Assembly (NCBI RefSeq): GCF_050908995.1
Contig: NC_135127.1
Span: 11,736,001 to 11,800,000, forward strand
DNA from: Andrena cerasifolii
Lineage: Eukaryota; Arthropoda; Insecta; Hymenoptera; Andrenidae
Direction of reading: 5' to 3'
DNA length: 64,000 nucleotides
In this document: one piece after another, positions 34,421 through 47,345 of the stretch
Position numbering within the stretch: position 1 is the stretch's first letter
Layout: every line of letters begins with the position of its first letter
The notes under the pieces: generated by a model
The model's input: the letters and a program-made list of their open reading frames with translations, nothing else
The model's database searches: none
What the model was told of the DNA's origin: nothing
Program-made: the position numbers and the translations under genes

Positions 34421-37400
34421 GATGTTCTCCTGATATATTGTCCAAAATCTGGCAAAAATTTTCAGAATGCACAAAATTGGGCTTTGTAACAGGAGAACAT
34501 GATGTCGAAAGAGGTGGCACTAAATAATGTCTTCGGAGAGAGAATCGAGGATGCCTTCGAAGCTGAAATTCAGAATACCTCTTTTCGCTTCATGTTCTCC
34601 TGGTACCTGGGCCAAAATCTGGCAAAAATTTTCAGAATGCACAAAATTGGGCTTTGTAACAGGAGAACATGATGTCGAAAGAGGTGGCACTAAGTAATGT
34701 CTTCGGAGAGAGAATCGAGAATGCCTTCGAAGCTGAAATTCAGAATACCTCTTTTCGCTTCATGTTCTCCTGATACCTGAGCCAAAATCTGGCAAAAATT
34801 TTCAGAATGCACAAAATTGGGCTTTGTAACAGGAGAACATGATGTCGAAAGAGGTGGCACTAGGTAATGTCTTCGGAGAGAGAATCGAGGATGCCTTCGA
34901 AGCTGAAATTCAGAATACCTCTTTTCGCTTCATGTTCTCCTGATACCTGGGCCAAAATCTGGCAAAAATTTTCAGAATGCACAAAATTGGGCTTTGTAAC
35001 AGGAGAACATGATGTCGAAAGAGGTGGCACTAAGTAATGTCTTCGGAGAGAGAATCGAGGATGCCTTCGAAGCTGAAATTCAGAATACCTCTTTTCGCTT
35101 CATGTTCTCCTGATACCTGAGCCAAAATCTGGCAAAAATTTTCAGAATGCACAAAATTGGGCTTTGTAACAGGAGAACATGATGTCGAAAGAGGTGGCAC
35201 TAGGTAATGTCTTCGGAGAGAGAATCGAGGATGCCTTCGAAGCTGAAATTCAGAATACCTCTTTTCGCTTCATGTTCTCCTGATACCTGGGCCAAAATCT
35301 GGCAAAAATTTTCAGAATGCACAAAATTGGGCTTTGTAACAGGAGAACATGATGTCGAAAGAGGTGGCACTAAGTAATGTCTTCGGAGAGAGAATCGAGG
35401 ATGCCTTCGAAGCTGAAATTCAGAATACCTCTTTTCGCTTCATGTTCTCCTGATACCTGGGCCAAAATCTGGCAAAAATTTTCAGAATGCACAAAATTGG
35501 GCTTTGTAACAGGAGAACATGAGGTCGAAAGAGGTGGCACTAAGTAATGTCTTCGGAGAGAGAATCGAGGATGCCTTCGAAGCTGAAATTCAGAATACCT
35601 CTTTTCGCTTCATGTTCTCCTGATACCTGAGCCAAAATCTGGCAAAAATTTTCAGAATGCACAAAATTGGGCTTTGTAACAGGAGAACATGATGTCGAAA
35701 GAGGTGGCACTAGGTAATGTCTTCGGAGAGAGAATCGAGGATGCCTTCGAAGCTGAAATTCAGAATACCTCTTTTCGCTTCATGTTCTCCTGATACCTGG
35801 GCCAAAATCTGGCAAAAATTTTCAGAATGCACAAAATTGGGCTTTGTAACAGGAGAACATGATGTCGAAAGAGGTGGCACTAAGTAATGTCTTCGGAGAG
35901 AGAATCGAGGATGCCTTCGAAGCTGAAATTCAGAATACCTCTTTTCGCTTCATGTTCTCCTGATACCTGGGCCAAAATCTGGCAAAAATTTTCAGAATGC
36001 ACAAAATTGGGCTTTGTAACAGGAGAACATGAGGTCGAAAGAGGTGGCACTAAGTAATGTCTTCGGAGAGAGAATCGAGGATGCCTTCGAAGCTGAAATT
36101 CAGAATACCTCTTTTCGCTTCATGTTCTCCTGATACCTGAGCCAAAATCTGGCAAAAATTTTCAGAATGCACAAAATTGGGCTTTGTAACAGGAGAACAT
36201 GATGTCGAAAGAGGTGGCACTAGGTAATGTCTTCGGAGAGAGAATCGAGGATGCCTTCGAAGCTGAAATTCAGAATACCTCTTTTCGCTTCATGTTCTCC
36301 TGATACCTGGGCCAAAATCTGGCAAAAATTTTCAGAATGCACAAAATTGGGCTTTGTAACAGGAGAACATGATGTCGAAAGAGGTGGCACTAGGTAATGT
36401 CTTCGGAGAGAGAATCGAGGATGCCTTCGAAGCTGAAATTCAGAATACCTCTTTTCGCTTCATGTTCTCCTGATACCTGAGCCAAAATCTGGCAAAAATT
36501 TTCAGAATGCACAAAATTGGGCTTTGTAACAGGAGAACATGATGTCGAAAGAGGTGGCACTAAGTAATGTCTTCGGAGAGAGAATCGAGGATGCCTTCGA
36601 AGCTGAAATTCAGAATACCTCTTTTCGCTTCATGTTCTCCTGATACCTGGGCCAAAATCTGGCAAAAATTTTCAGAATGCACAAAATTGGGCTTTGTAAC
36701 AGGAGAACATGATGTCGAAAGAGGTGGCACTAGGTAATGTCTTCGGAGAGAGAATCGAGGATGCCTTCGAAGCTGAAATTCAGAATACCTCTTTTCGCTT
36801 CATGTTCTCCTGATACCTGGGCCAAAATCTGGCAAAAATTTTCAAGAATGCACAAAATTGGGCTTTGTAACAGGAGAACATGATGTCGAAAGAGGTGGCA
36901 CTAGGTAATGTCTTCGGAGAGAGAATCGAGGATGCCTTCGAAGCTGAAATTCAGAATACCTCTTTTCGCTTCATGTTCTCCTGATACCTGAGCCAAAATC
37001 TGGCAAAAATTTTCAGAATGCACAAAATTGGGCTTTGTAACAGGAGAACATGATGTCGAAAGAGGTGGCACTAGGTAATGTCTTCGGAGAGAGAATCGAG
37101 GATGCCTTCGAAGCTGAAATTCAGAATACCTCTTTTCGCTTCATGTTCTCCTGATACCTGAGCCAAAATCTGGCAAAAATTTTCAGAATGCACAAAATTG
37201 GGCTTTGTAACAGGAGAACATGATGTCGAAAGAGGTGGCACTAAGTAACGTCTTCGAAGAGAGAATCGAGGATGCCTTCGAAGCTGAAATTCAGAATACC
37301 TCTTTTCGCTTCATGTTCTCCTGATACCTGGGCCAAAATCTGGCAAAAATTTTCAGAATGCACAAAATTGGGCTTTGTAATAGGAGAACATGATGTCGAA

Positions 37401-37950
37401 AGAGGTGGCACTAGGTAATGTCTTCGGAGAGAGAATCGAGGATGCCTTCGAAGCTGAAATTCAGAATACCTCTTTTCGCTTCATGTTCTCCTGATACCTG
37501 AGCCAAAATCTGGCAAAAATTTTCAGAATGCACAAAATTGGGCTTTGTAACAGGAGAACATGATGTCGAAAGAGGTGGCACTAAGTAACGTCTTCGGAGA
37601 GAGAATCGAGGATGCCTTCGAAGCTGAAATTCAGAATACCTCTTTTCGCTTCATGTTCTCCTGATACCTGGGCCAAAATCTGGCAAAAATTTTCAGAATG
37701 CACAAAATTGGGCTTTGTAACAGGAGAACATGATGTCGAAAGAGGTGGCACTAAGTAACGTCTTCGGAGAGAGAATCGAGGATGCCTTCGAAGCTGAAAT
37801 TCAGAATACCTCTCTTCGCTTCATGTTCTCCTGATACCTGGGCCAAAATCTGGCAAAAATTTTCAGAATGCACAAAATTAGGCTTTGTAACAGGAGAACA
37901 TGCCGTCAAAAGAGTTGGCACAAAGTAATGTCTCCGGAGAGCAAATTAAA
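34421..37950. repeat. 170-bp satellite array, 21 monomers
   Basis: The block CATGTTCTCCTG recurs at exactly 170-bp steps from 34591 to 36801, then at 36972 (one inserted A), 37142, 37312, 37482, 37652 and 37822. A diverged first copy starts at 34421. That makes 21 monomers, the last decaying near 37950. Each monomer carries a perfect 12-bp dyad, CATGTTCTCCTG and CAGGAGAACATG, separated by about 57 bp, plus a second dyad (TCGAAAGAGGT against ACCTCTTTTCG). Single-base variants (ACCTGA or ACCTGG; CTAAG or CTAGG; GATGTC or GAGGTC) recur in a pattern: 35101-35610 and 35611-36120 are successive copies of a three-monomer unit. No coding frame crosses the array. Confidence 0.96.
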
Positions 37951-39187
37951 GAGCGAGAAGTGGCGCAGATGTTTCGAGACAGTGACTGTTTAACGAAGAG
38001 ACGCAGAATTTTGGAGCGCCTCTTGAAAGGCCTGCGCCTCTTATTTGCAACTTTAAGGCGATGCCTTTGAAGCTGAAATAGCCACTAAACATTTGTTGTC
38101 ATATAGCATATATTTAGGTTATATTTTCTGCCACTTCGAGGAGCCGACCACATAATAATCACGCGTATCCAGTCTGCGCATTTTCACTAGCCAAATTCAA
38201 CATTCAATACAATTTTGTATATATAATGTTTGTTGATAACTGCTTTCTGCAGAGGACGTGTAATAAGTGTATTTCATGTTCTGTTTCAGTGCTTTGCTAA
38301 TAAAAAAATGTCTAACCTAACAAATTTCATTTTCTGGGGACATTCCCTCATCTATTTTCCCTTTTCACTTAGAATTCCTTACTGCTAACGTAGTATATTG
38401 TAGCATAAGCACATTTCAAGTAATTAAAATGTACAATGAATTTTCTACGTTTACAGTACCAGCCGAATTTCCGTTTAAATTTTTATAAGTATAACGGAAC
38501 CACTGAGAATTTCTTTCCTTATTCAGAATAGAATACAGAAATAGCAAACAGCTCCCTCTCGCGTTCACCTGGTAATCGTCGATCTATCGGTATTACCATT
38601 TCTGTGCAGAAAAAATGCTGTAATACCGACCTGCCGAATCGGCCAGGTCACGTGACGTGTCTACCCCCATAAGTTGACGCACTCGATGTTTCGTAGTCAC
38701 CATCCAAATGTGCTGCTTTTCGTCGCTACAAACGGAACATGCTACTTTTCGTGGCAAACCGCTCAAACATGCTACTTTTCGTGGCAAACCGCTCAAACAT
38801 GCTAGTTTTCGCAGCGAAAACCGAAACGTGATAGTTTTCGTAATAACGAAGACTAACGTGCTGTTTTTCGTAAGAAAATTGAAGCGTGCTACTTTTCGTA
38901 ACGCACGTCGATACGAACATGTATTATCGTTCGTAAGTTACCAAACGGCCCATGGCTAACGTAGTTGCATTCGTCCAAAGTTGATAACGAGTCGATATTT
39001 TCGCGCGAGTATCCTTTACTGAAACGAGGGTTCGCCGCGATCAATAAACGCACGACTTGTATAGCCGATGCCAAGGGATTAAACGGATAAGGATTAAAGA
39101 AAGAAAAAAACAGTGGTAAAGAAGAAACGACAAGCGCTCGATTTCATTATACGCGAATATAGAAACGAGAGCGAACCGAATGGTTTT
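37951..39187. other. Spacer between satellite and serpin gene
   Basis: No recognisable coding sequence. It holds a satellite-derived edge up to about 38080 (a fragment repeating gcctttgaagctgaaat), an AT-rich middle, the degenerate 30-bp repeat at 38707-38915 and then the presumed 3' UTR of the serpin gene. Confidence 0.5.
38707..38915. repeat. Degenerate 30-bp tandem repeat
   Basis: About seven copies of a 28-30-bp unit share the core cgtgctacttttcgt (catgctacttttcgt in two copies). Two adjacent units, starting at about 38737 and 38767, are identical; the rest have diverged. The frames predicted across it are repeat artefacts on both strands. Confidence 0.8.
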
Positions 39188-42100
39188 TTACAACAGTCTA
39201 GGATTGAACCGACCCATGTGAAGTATAAGACCGGTCGGATTGTGCCGTACAAAATAAAGGAACGGTTGATCCAATTTCAGTCTGGGTTTCTCTTCTAATC
39301 TTTCGGAGCTTCTTGTCGCCGAATGGAAAGCTGGTTTCTCACTGTCCGGCGACGACGACGACGACACGTCCTTGCGTCGGGATTCCCGCGAAGAGGGACT
39401 CGCTGGATAAATTTCTACGTGGTGCCGTCCGTTAGCGACATTCTCGTCGCCGCACGTACTGAACAGGTTCATCTGAAACCGATCCATCAGACTTGCATAG
39501 GAAAAAGAAAAAAGAAGATGCGCAAGATTATTACCTGTAACACGTCGGACAGGAAGAGACGATTTCCGATTCCGTTGATACCTTTGAAATCGGCACCGCT
39601 CGAAAACAATTGGTCGAGGCCCATTCGTTTCAAAGCGGCGGTCGCGTTGACGACGGATCGATGACTAAATTTAGGTATTTGCAATTCGAGGCCGGGCCTA
39701 GGTATAAGAACCTTGAGAAGTTGATTCCATGCCCCGTCCCGAGATGCGGCGTTCCCTCTGACGAGCCTTTCCTCAAGCCGATCCAACGTGTCACCCGGTG
39801 CGGCGTGACCCTGTTGACCGGGTAACAGAAATATCGTGGAGACGAGGTTACCAATGCCGCCGAGTGCGACGGCGGTGGCGTCCAAACTCGGCTCGTAACC
39901 GGCGAGTACGTTGGAGCGCCAGACCGCGGCCGGAACGGGAATTAATTTCCTCGATCTATGAGCCGACGACGAGACGGCAAAGTATAGCTCCCCGTCTCGC
40001 CCTGTCGTACTGGCTAGACTCGTGTTGCAGTCCGTTTGAAATACGTTAGCTGATATCGCGGCGAGCGGCGACCTTAAAGGAACCGAGTTGCTCTTTACGA
40101 AATCCTTTATTCTGCCTCCGGTCTGTTTCCTAACCAGCAGATTGGTTCGGCGACGCGCCAAATCGCTGATGGTGGCGAAGTTTACTTCGGCGACTAACCC
40201 CTCGTAAAACTGCTGAGCTTGCTCCTTATAAAACGGTAACAATTTTCGGACCTTGGCTTTATCGGCGAACAGCTCGCGAACGAACGCAGCGTTCGCGATG
40301 CCCTGATGTCTCGCCAAGCTCACCGTGTCCGTTACGTTTTGAAAGATCAGATGGGGATTAAACGTAGCCACGTTGTCCAGTCCGAGCACTTCGTTCATCT
40401 GGTCGGATGTCGGTCCCCGTGCACCGAGGAAGATCATCGCTAGCAGGCTGACCATACCGAACGGCGAGAGAGTGAGAGACCTCCCGCTACTCAATCCTTT
40501 GTTCGCCGCAGTCCAAAATTTAAAAGCGAGTTCGTTGCAAAACTTTGAGAAATTCACCACGTCCGGGCTTGCGTTCATCGTGCTGCTATCCAACCCATTG
40601 GCGCTCTTCGAAGCGTTCAATGACACTGCTGTCGGTTCCGCCACCATCAACGGAGTCGTCGTCGTCGTCGTCGTCGTCGTCGTCTGGTAACGCGTACCCT
40701 CTCCCGTCAACTCGCCGGATAACGGCTCTTTAGGCTTCTTGGACGTTGCCGTCGATTCCGTCAACGACGCCGACGGCGACGACGGCAAAGGAGTTGTTTG
40801 TCGCAACGATATCCGTTGCCATTTCTGTGCCACGGACTCAACGTCCGTAGCATTCTTATTTACCTTGACGACGACAGTTGGGTCGCTCATTTTAACGGAG
40901 CTTACGTTCGTAATTACCTGGTGCCCCTTGAAATTTGTGCCGATGGTTGCATTAGAAGAGCCTTTGATTTCATTTTTCATTGTTGTTACCATCGGTGTAC
41001 CGTTTTGGGTGATGGTATCTCCTTTCCCGACGGCACTAGACGCTTCTGTACCAACGAGCACAGTCGTTACGTTCAGGTTCGAATTTTTTACAACGGAAAC
41101 GGTCGATTGGTTCGCGTTTATCGACGCGTCATTGTAAGTCGTAGTTGCTGTTGTTGCCGCCGTCTTTGTCGATTCTAGAGTTGCCTCGTCGTTGATGGGC
41201 GACTCGAGTTTGGTCGTTGTATCGATCGATGTTCTATCGTCTTTCTTTAATGCTACTGGAGAGATTCTTTCGGGCCTCGAGATCGTTTCGAATACAGCAG
41301 CTTCAGTTGCTTCATCTTCTGGTTTCTTCAAATGCGCCGTGGTATACGAGTCTTGGGCGTTCGCGACCGTCCAACTTTCGTCGCTGGATATTGCTGTCTC
41401 GTAGACGGTACTTGACGTGGTATATCCGGAGGATCCGCCGCCTTGTGCCGGCACGGAAACGTTGCCGCTTTGATCCGTAACGGTATGGTTTGTGGCAACA
41501 TGTACAGAGTTTGTTTCCGGTAGCCGAGAATTTGGTGCGAGCGTATTACCGCTTGTCGTCGTCGTCGTCGTCGTCGATGATGTACCCTGCATTTCGTTCT
41601 CGTTCCTCGAATAACATTCCTCCTCTGTAGTCAGCGCGATGTGCTCGAGCGACGTTTCCGTCACAGTCGATCGAACGGAAGCCGAGGTTTGCGTCTCGAG
41701 CTTCGAGGTAGTAGTCGACCGCGAAAACGGCGCGAGACCCGTTGTGCTCTGCGTTTCCAGAACCGAACTTGTTGGTCGCGAGTCGGATAATCCGAAACCA
41801 GCTACGAGCGCGCTCGCTAATGTTTTCGTTGGAAGATTCCCCGACGAAATGTTGGGCAAAGTGATCGATTCGGTAAGATGAGTGTTTGCCTCTGTTGAAA
41901 TGGTCTCGAGTATGTTTTCGATAATCGCTACCGACTCGACGACGACGTTAGGTTTCGACGTAGAATTGGCCTCGGCGCTCGAGGCGTTCGTTTCGAGTGG
42001 TTCGACTGGGTTTGACAGCGGTGTCGTTGTTTCTCGCAGGGTCGGAACCGTAACGGACGAGGAACGACGTGTCTGGTCCGAAGACGTGGTAGAAGAAATA

Positions 42101-44105
42101 ATTGAATTGGTGGTAGGGTTCCATGTTGCATCGGTATCTACCGTGGTAATATCGCTGTTTGCTGTGGACTCCACGGAATCCAATGTGACGGGCGACGTGG
42201 TGGAAAAAATTTGGTCCCGATCAATTTTCAGTTTCGTCGTTGGCACTGCGGACGATGTGGTCGATAATGTAGTACTCGTCCGTGTGTCGGCGCTGTTGTT
42301 GCGTTTCTCCTCGATGACGGCAGTTTCGCGATCAGGCAATTCCAGTCCGGAAGAAGCAGGTAATATCAGGGAAGGAACGGAGACCTCCGCGACCTGGTTC
42401 ATCATACTGGACAATGAATCGGCCAACTCGTTGGGCAGGGGCCTCGATAAGTGTTGCATCGCAGAGTCGGAGTCGCTCGGTCTCGTCGATGATTCCGTCA
42501 GCAGCGGTGAAACTTTGCTCGACTCGCCTGTGCTCGTGTCAAACGTCGCGGACAAGTGCAAGGGTGGCGTTGTCGTCGTCGACGTAAACTGTGGGTTGGT
42601 AACGAGTGTCTGGAGTTTGTTTGTTCCCACTGTCGACAATAGTTCGTAACCATCGGCCACCGAGGCAAAATCCGTATCTAACGTTGCGCTGTCGGTGTTT
42701 TCGGTACTATCGTAACTGTTTTTCGACGAATCCAAGGGCAATGGAAGGGCGATAGGCGTTGCCGGATCGTGATTATTGTACTTTTCGTCGAATACACTTT
42801 CCGAAGGCGCGATATCGGTTATTTTCTGAAAAATGGGACTGTCCGTGACGCGATGCACCATCTGTGGCTTCTGCGCCGCCGTAATAACGGCCACGGGAAT
42901 CATTAATTTCTCCGTATTGTACGAGCTCATCGTAGGTTCTGGAGTAACCGTCGTCGTCGTTCTCGTGGTGCCATCGTTTCGCTCGATAGGTTCGCCAACA
43001 TTTTCGGATAAAAGCTCTCCTAGCGGAACAGTTCCCGTTCCGTTCAGTCTTGACAGATCGACGACGACGGAGGTGAGCGATGGTGGCTCCGTTGGTGTAC
43101 CTGCCTCGACGTAATGATGTAGACTTGATTCGTCGACCTTGTCCCCGTATTTGTCACCGGCCAATATAGCGGGCAAAATGTTGCTCCATTCGGCGTTTGC
43201 CTTTTCCGGAACCGTTGAGATCGAATCTGTCATCGTTTGCGACGGTTTGCCCATAGCGCTCTTCAATACTTTTTGCACCTTTTCAACCACGTCCATTACC
43301 TACGAACGTTTCGAGGAATATTTATCGCAGCTGCCATTGTAAATTTAAACACGTCGCGTCTGTACTAACCTTTTTCCCACCTGTAAGTATATCCTCGGCT
43401 TTCTGAGGCTCCTGAATGCCTGTGTTGGAATGATCTGGCCCGCCGCTTGCGATCAGAGCTTGAATTTCCTGTACAGTCATCTGCTTCGTGATCATGTCGC
43501 CCCTCTCGTTGTACGTGTAAAATTGAAATCCGTCGGGTTTCAGCAAGTTAGCTGGAGAAGGTGGTAATCGATAGAAATTAATACCGATCGCGGTCGGTGA
43601 TGGTGGTCTGTTGCCCCCTGCTGACTCGGCACCGCCATCTTTTTCATCCTCTTGTTTTCTCACTACCGATACCGACGTGACCATGCTAGAAATCGTAACG
43701 ATCACATTACTCGACGGCGCGCGACCCTTCCAAATTCCCAACATACCCAACGAATCGAAATTACCGAGAAGTCGTACGTTTGTTTTCCCCACCATCCCGC
43801 ACTTTTCTAAGCCAATTTCTCATCTTCCGATCGAGGCCGGTACTTGGTACCTCTATCCAGCCGTAGTCGATCCCTTTCCTGCCACTCTTTTTTACGATTC
43901 AAACGTACGACGACCTACGGGTATCGCATGCACCCGCGGTACTTCGGACACGAAATACTGACCTAGGTTTGATAAATCTCCTGGTCGTTTCAACAGAGGT
44001 AGTATTATTCTCTGGAACCGGCCAGCCCATGATTGGGTCTAAACACGTCCACAGAACGAGAACCGTCAATGTCGCGCAAAAACCATCCAAGGACATTCTT
44101 GTCAT
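39188..44105 (-). CDS. Giant serpin with Ser/Thr-rich N-terminal region
   Basis: This is a secreted serpin-fold protein. Minus-strand exons: 44105-43963, 43685-43370, 43299-39535, 39472-39188; phases agree, about 1,502 residues. A signal peptide (GFCATLTVLVLWTCLDPIMG) is followed by about 1,000 residues rich in Ser, Thr and Val with many NxS/T sites and several poly-Thr runs (mucin-like). The serpin domain starts near residue 1068: SKFCNELAFKFWTAAN, LTLSPFGMVSLLAMIFLGA, FVKSN, DFKGINGIGNRLFLSDVLQ, and the closing PFLYFVRHNPTGLILHMGR. Between SDVLQ and PFLYF, where inhibitory serpins have the EEGTEAAAAT hinge and reactive loop, there is instead a Ser/Arg/Glu-rich segment, so inhibition by the usual mechanism is unlikely. 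The fly gene Spn100A, also long, is a possible relative; not certain. Confidence 0.87.
40645..40687 (-). repeat. ACG trinucleotide run coding poly-Thr
   Basis: A run of about ten GTC/GAC triplets (read on the minus strand as ACG) encodes TTTTTTTTTT just before the serpin domain. A similar shorter run lies at about 41557-41577. Confidence 0.85.
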
Positions 44106-47100
44106 ATTTCCTCTTGTCTCGAATAATCTGCAAGTTAATGTGGTTAAAAAGAATTGCCGTAGAACGCGGCGCGAACGTAAAGAACGCGCCTCTGCGGGGA
44201 GGATAGATTGAAAACGAACGAAAGAAAGATGCGACAAACGAGTTCGTTTTCTTTTCGGTTAACGACCCTTCGGTTCCACGCTACTACCCCCTTGCGGACC
44301 ATCGCCTTAACGTGGCGACCGGTTTTCCATCGCGTTGTAAATCGCTTAGTAAACGCGACACGCACGTTCAACTGTAAATCCCGCACGAATGATCCTCGGG
44401 ATACATGTTTTCTTTTTCTTCTCTCTTTTGCAAGGAGCAACATGTTCGTTGAATCGTATCGAAAGACGGAAAGATCGATGCGATGTTAACAGACCAAATT
44501 CATCGATTAGATACAAATAGGACGAGGCGGCGCCCGCTTCGAAGAAACTACGTTTAATGAAACAATTTTTTATCCTTCACGCGTCCACCAGTGTGAGACA
44601 TGAAAACGCACCAACATGTTGCGGCAGAGAACAGTTCCGACGATAGATATTAAATTAAGTACACGGGAACAAGAGTGTTCTTCTCGACGAAATTCAGGTA
44701 CTCGCGCACCTACGCACACTCGTATTTTCTACATGCTCTCTCTCCCTCTTCCCCCTCTCTCACACACACACACACAAGCGCTCTCTCTCTCTCTCTCTCT
44801 CTTCGGTACCTGGTGTCGCAGTTTTATTCTTCCTTGCCAATGCGCGTTATTATTGCGAGTTTGATAATTTATTGTATTACTGACAACGACGGCGATGGCA
44901 GCGAGGGTAAGTACTCTGGTGATTCCAGCGACGGTTCTTCAGGGTCGAGAAGATATGGGGGAGGTCGAGGATGATAATGGCTGGGTCAATTGGAAACTGG
45001 ATTAATTAATGTGCTTACGATAATACGTTACGATCCTTTGGATCTCCCTTCTTTCGTCCTCTCTCCTTCGCCTCTTTTAATTTCGCGTGTTTTTTATCCT
45101 TTTCGTATCTCGTGGTAGCGCGCGCCGCTCTTCGTCCCGTTCTTCTACCTGATACACCACCTGTCGTTTCTACTGACTCCTGCCTTGAATAAGCGCGTAC
45201 TGCGTGCTCGAATCCCTCGTTGAGACGAGTGCATCGGACTGAGAAAGAGAAGCGACGTGAGAGGGGGAACATGGTCTTCGAACGAAAAGATGGAGAAAGG
45301 GTGAACTTGGAGAGTCGAGATGTTGGTCGGGTTACGGTTTATGCTGAGGGGTGGGGGGGAGGGCAGACGGATGTCGGGGAATACATGGGCAAGGTCTTGT
45401 GCGTGTATATCGACAGAAAATGGAAGGCGGGAAGGGAGATGAGGAAAAAGGGACAGTACGAGGTCAAAGGACCAGAGTAGAAGCAAGTTGAACGTATAAA
45501 GGGAGATGAGAACCGAGGAGAGAACGAAAGGAGGAATCCATTGGTTAGAGTAAGATTTCGGAAGCGCGGAATGCATGAACGTGAGAGGGATCACCTCCTC
45601 GTCATTGCAGATACTTACAACCGTTTCCGAGGTGTCGAGATGCGATCGAACAGCGGATGGGAATCGATTATTTGCATAAGCTTGTGTGCACCGAAATATC
45701 GACAGCGGGATATATATAACGCGGACGCGATACACCTTCGAGCAGTTTTCCCTACCAAAATATCGAGTCCGATCGGGAATGAGATGGAGACCAGACGAGC
45801 GGGAGATGCGAGATGGAAAACAGAATGGGACAACTGTCGGGAAAGAGCGGTTGTCGGAGCGTTAATCGTGATTGTTAAGTTTCGGATCAACGGAAGGAGA
45901 TACAACCTGTGCGATTCCAAATGTTTTTTCGGCAACGACTTTACTTGGTCACGAGACACCGACGCGACGACGATCTTAACGGCGATTAACGGTACATCGA
46001 CCGAATAAATTGCTTTCTTCGGGATGTAGTTGGATAAAATTCGTAAATAGTCACTTTCTCGGAATATTTCGATTAAACGGAATAAATAATTATACTTACT
46101 TTTTATGCACCGTTGCCTTAGAAAATATACTCTCTTCCTTCCTCAGTCGCATCGAACACTCTACGGCTACTATAGTAGTCTTAATGGACTTCTAATAAAT
46201 TTGAATCGGTACTGTAACTCTGTTGACTTCTTCAATAATTCCTACAATTCCTGCAATCAAACTTCTACCTTCGCGTTCCCTTTACCTCTCTCCTTTTTCA
46301 CCTTACCTTACTTGTTTCTCTATACACGTGTATTTTTTATATCTATATTGTAACTATCATTAGTGGTTCCTCTGCGCTTATTTCTCTGCTTTTGTTTCTT
46401 TTAATTATTTTTCTTCTGTACTTGCTAATTGTTTGTTCTATGCTTGTGTGACTGCGATTTGTACATATTATAACGAAGGGGGTTACCCCGTTGATATACT
46501 TAAATAAATAATAATAATAAATATTGACTTAATCGAGTGTGCATATCCTAGGTATCCACGGATTATACGATTCGCCTTTGAATACGTTGGTATTATATAC
46601 ATATATATATATATATGTATATACGTTCGAGGGACGACACTGACCAACGCGATTAACGGTATCCGTTCATTCTGTTTCCCCTCCGACACTTGGTCTTGAG
46701 ACCGTTTTAAGAAATATTTGGGCAACACGACTCCCGTTCAAGAATCTCGAGAGAGCATCGGGACTCGGTTGGCAAGTCGTCTGGAGGCCGATCGGTTACG
46801 CGGGGTCGATTCAAGTAACGTTATCTCTCAACCATCCATCGTTTATCGCTCACGATGTATGCATTTGCTTGAAAATGTTAAATATTCGATACGAAGCTAA
46901 ATCTCGGTTCTCGCCTACCTTCTAATTGTTGCAACCGTGTTGCCTAGTCACAGATTTACGTATTGGCCAATGGAAAACCGTTGTACAATATAATATCAAG
47001 TGTGGAACGCGGTCGATACAACTCGATTATCGATTTGTATTCGTTGCCAATCGGGCGGTAATGACGACTAACCGCGATGGGTCGTGGGTAATTTCTGTCG

Positions 47101-47345
47101 CGGTAAAAACTGTTCTATCTATCGACACACTCGATGCGAGATTACCCGCACGCTCTTCAGATCGTAACGATTCAATGCTGTCAGAACTATAATATAATTG
47201 AAACCAGACAACGCGTTGTCGGGGTACTTATTCTATTTCTCGAGGACCAATTCGCTTGAACCATTTGAAAAGATTTCGCAGGTGATTGAGAGAAGAGAAG
47301 ACTGTAAAGAACGGTAATTGTGAGATAACAGAGAACGCGGAGAAC
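44106..47345. other. Intergenic region between serpin and MORN5
   Basis: I see no gene with family support in these 3.2 kb. It contains a CA/CT microsatellite at about 44753-44802, several purine-rich blocks (45240-45530) that create long but compositionally biased frames on both strands, and TA repeats near 46600. It should hold the promoters of both flanking, divergently transcribed genes. Confidence 0.45.
44753..44802. repeat. CT/CA microsatellite
   Basis: A compound simple repeat: CTCTCT, then (CA)n, then (CT)n. Non-coding. Confidence 0.9.

Noticed and set aside
34421..37950. CRISPR-like array
   Set aside because: The repeats are directly adjacent 170-bp monomers with no unique spacers, and the host is eukaryotic.
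38593..38959. Repeat-bearing frames on both strands near 38.7 kb
   Set aside because: Produced by the 30-bp tandem repeat; the unit length is a multiple of three.
41882..42649. 255-aa plus-strand frame opposite the serpin
   Set aside because: Its Val/Ser-rich composition is the antisense of Thr/Ser-rich coding sequence. The minus-strand frame runs through with consistent splice sites.
45145..45735. 196-aa minus-strand frame with hydrophobic stretches
   Set aside because: It is the complement of a purine-rich tract, which yields Leu/Ser/Phe-rich sequence. No family resemblance was found and it is opposed by an equally open plus-strand frame.
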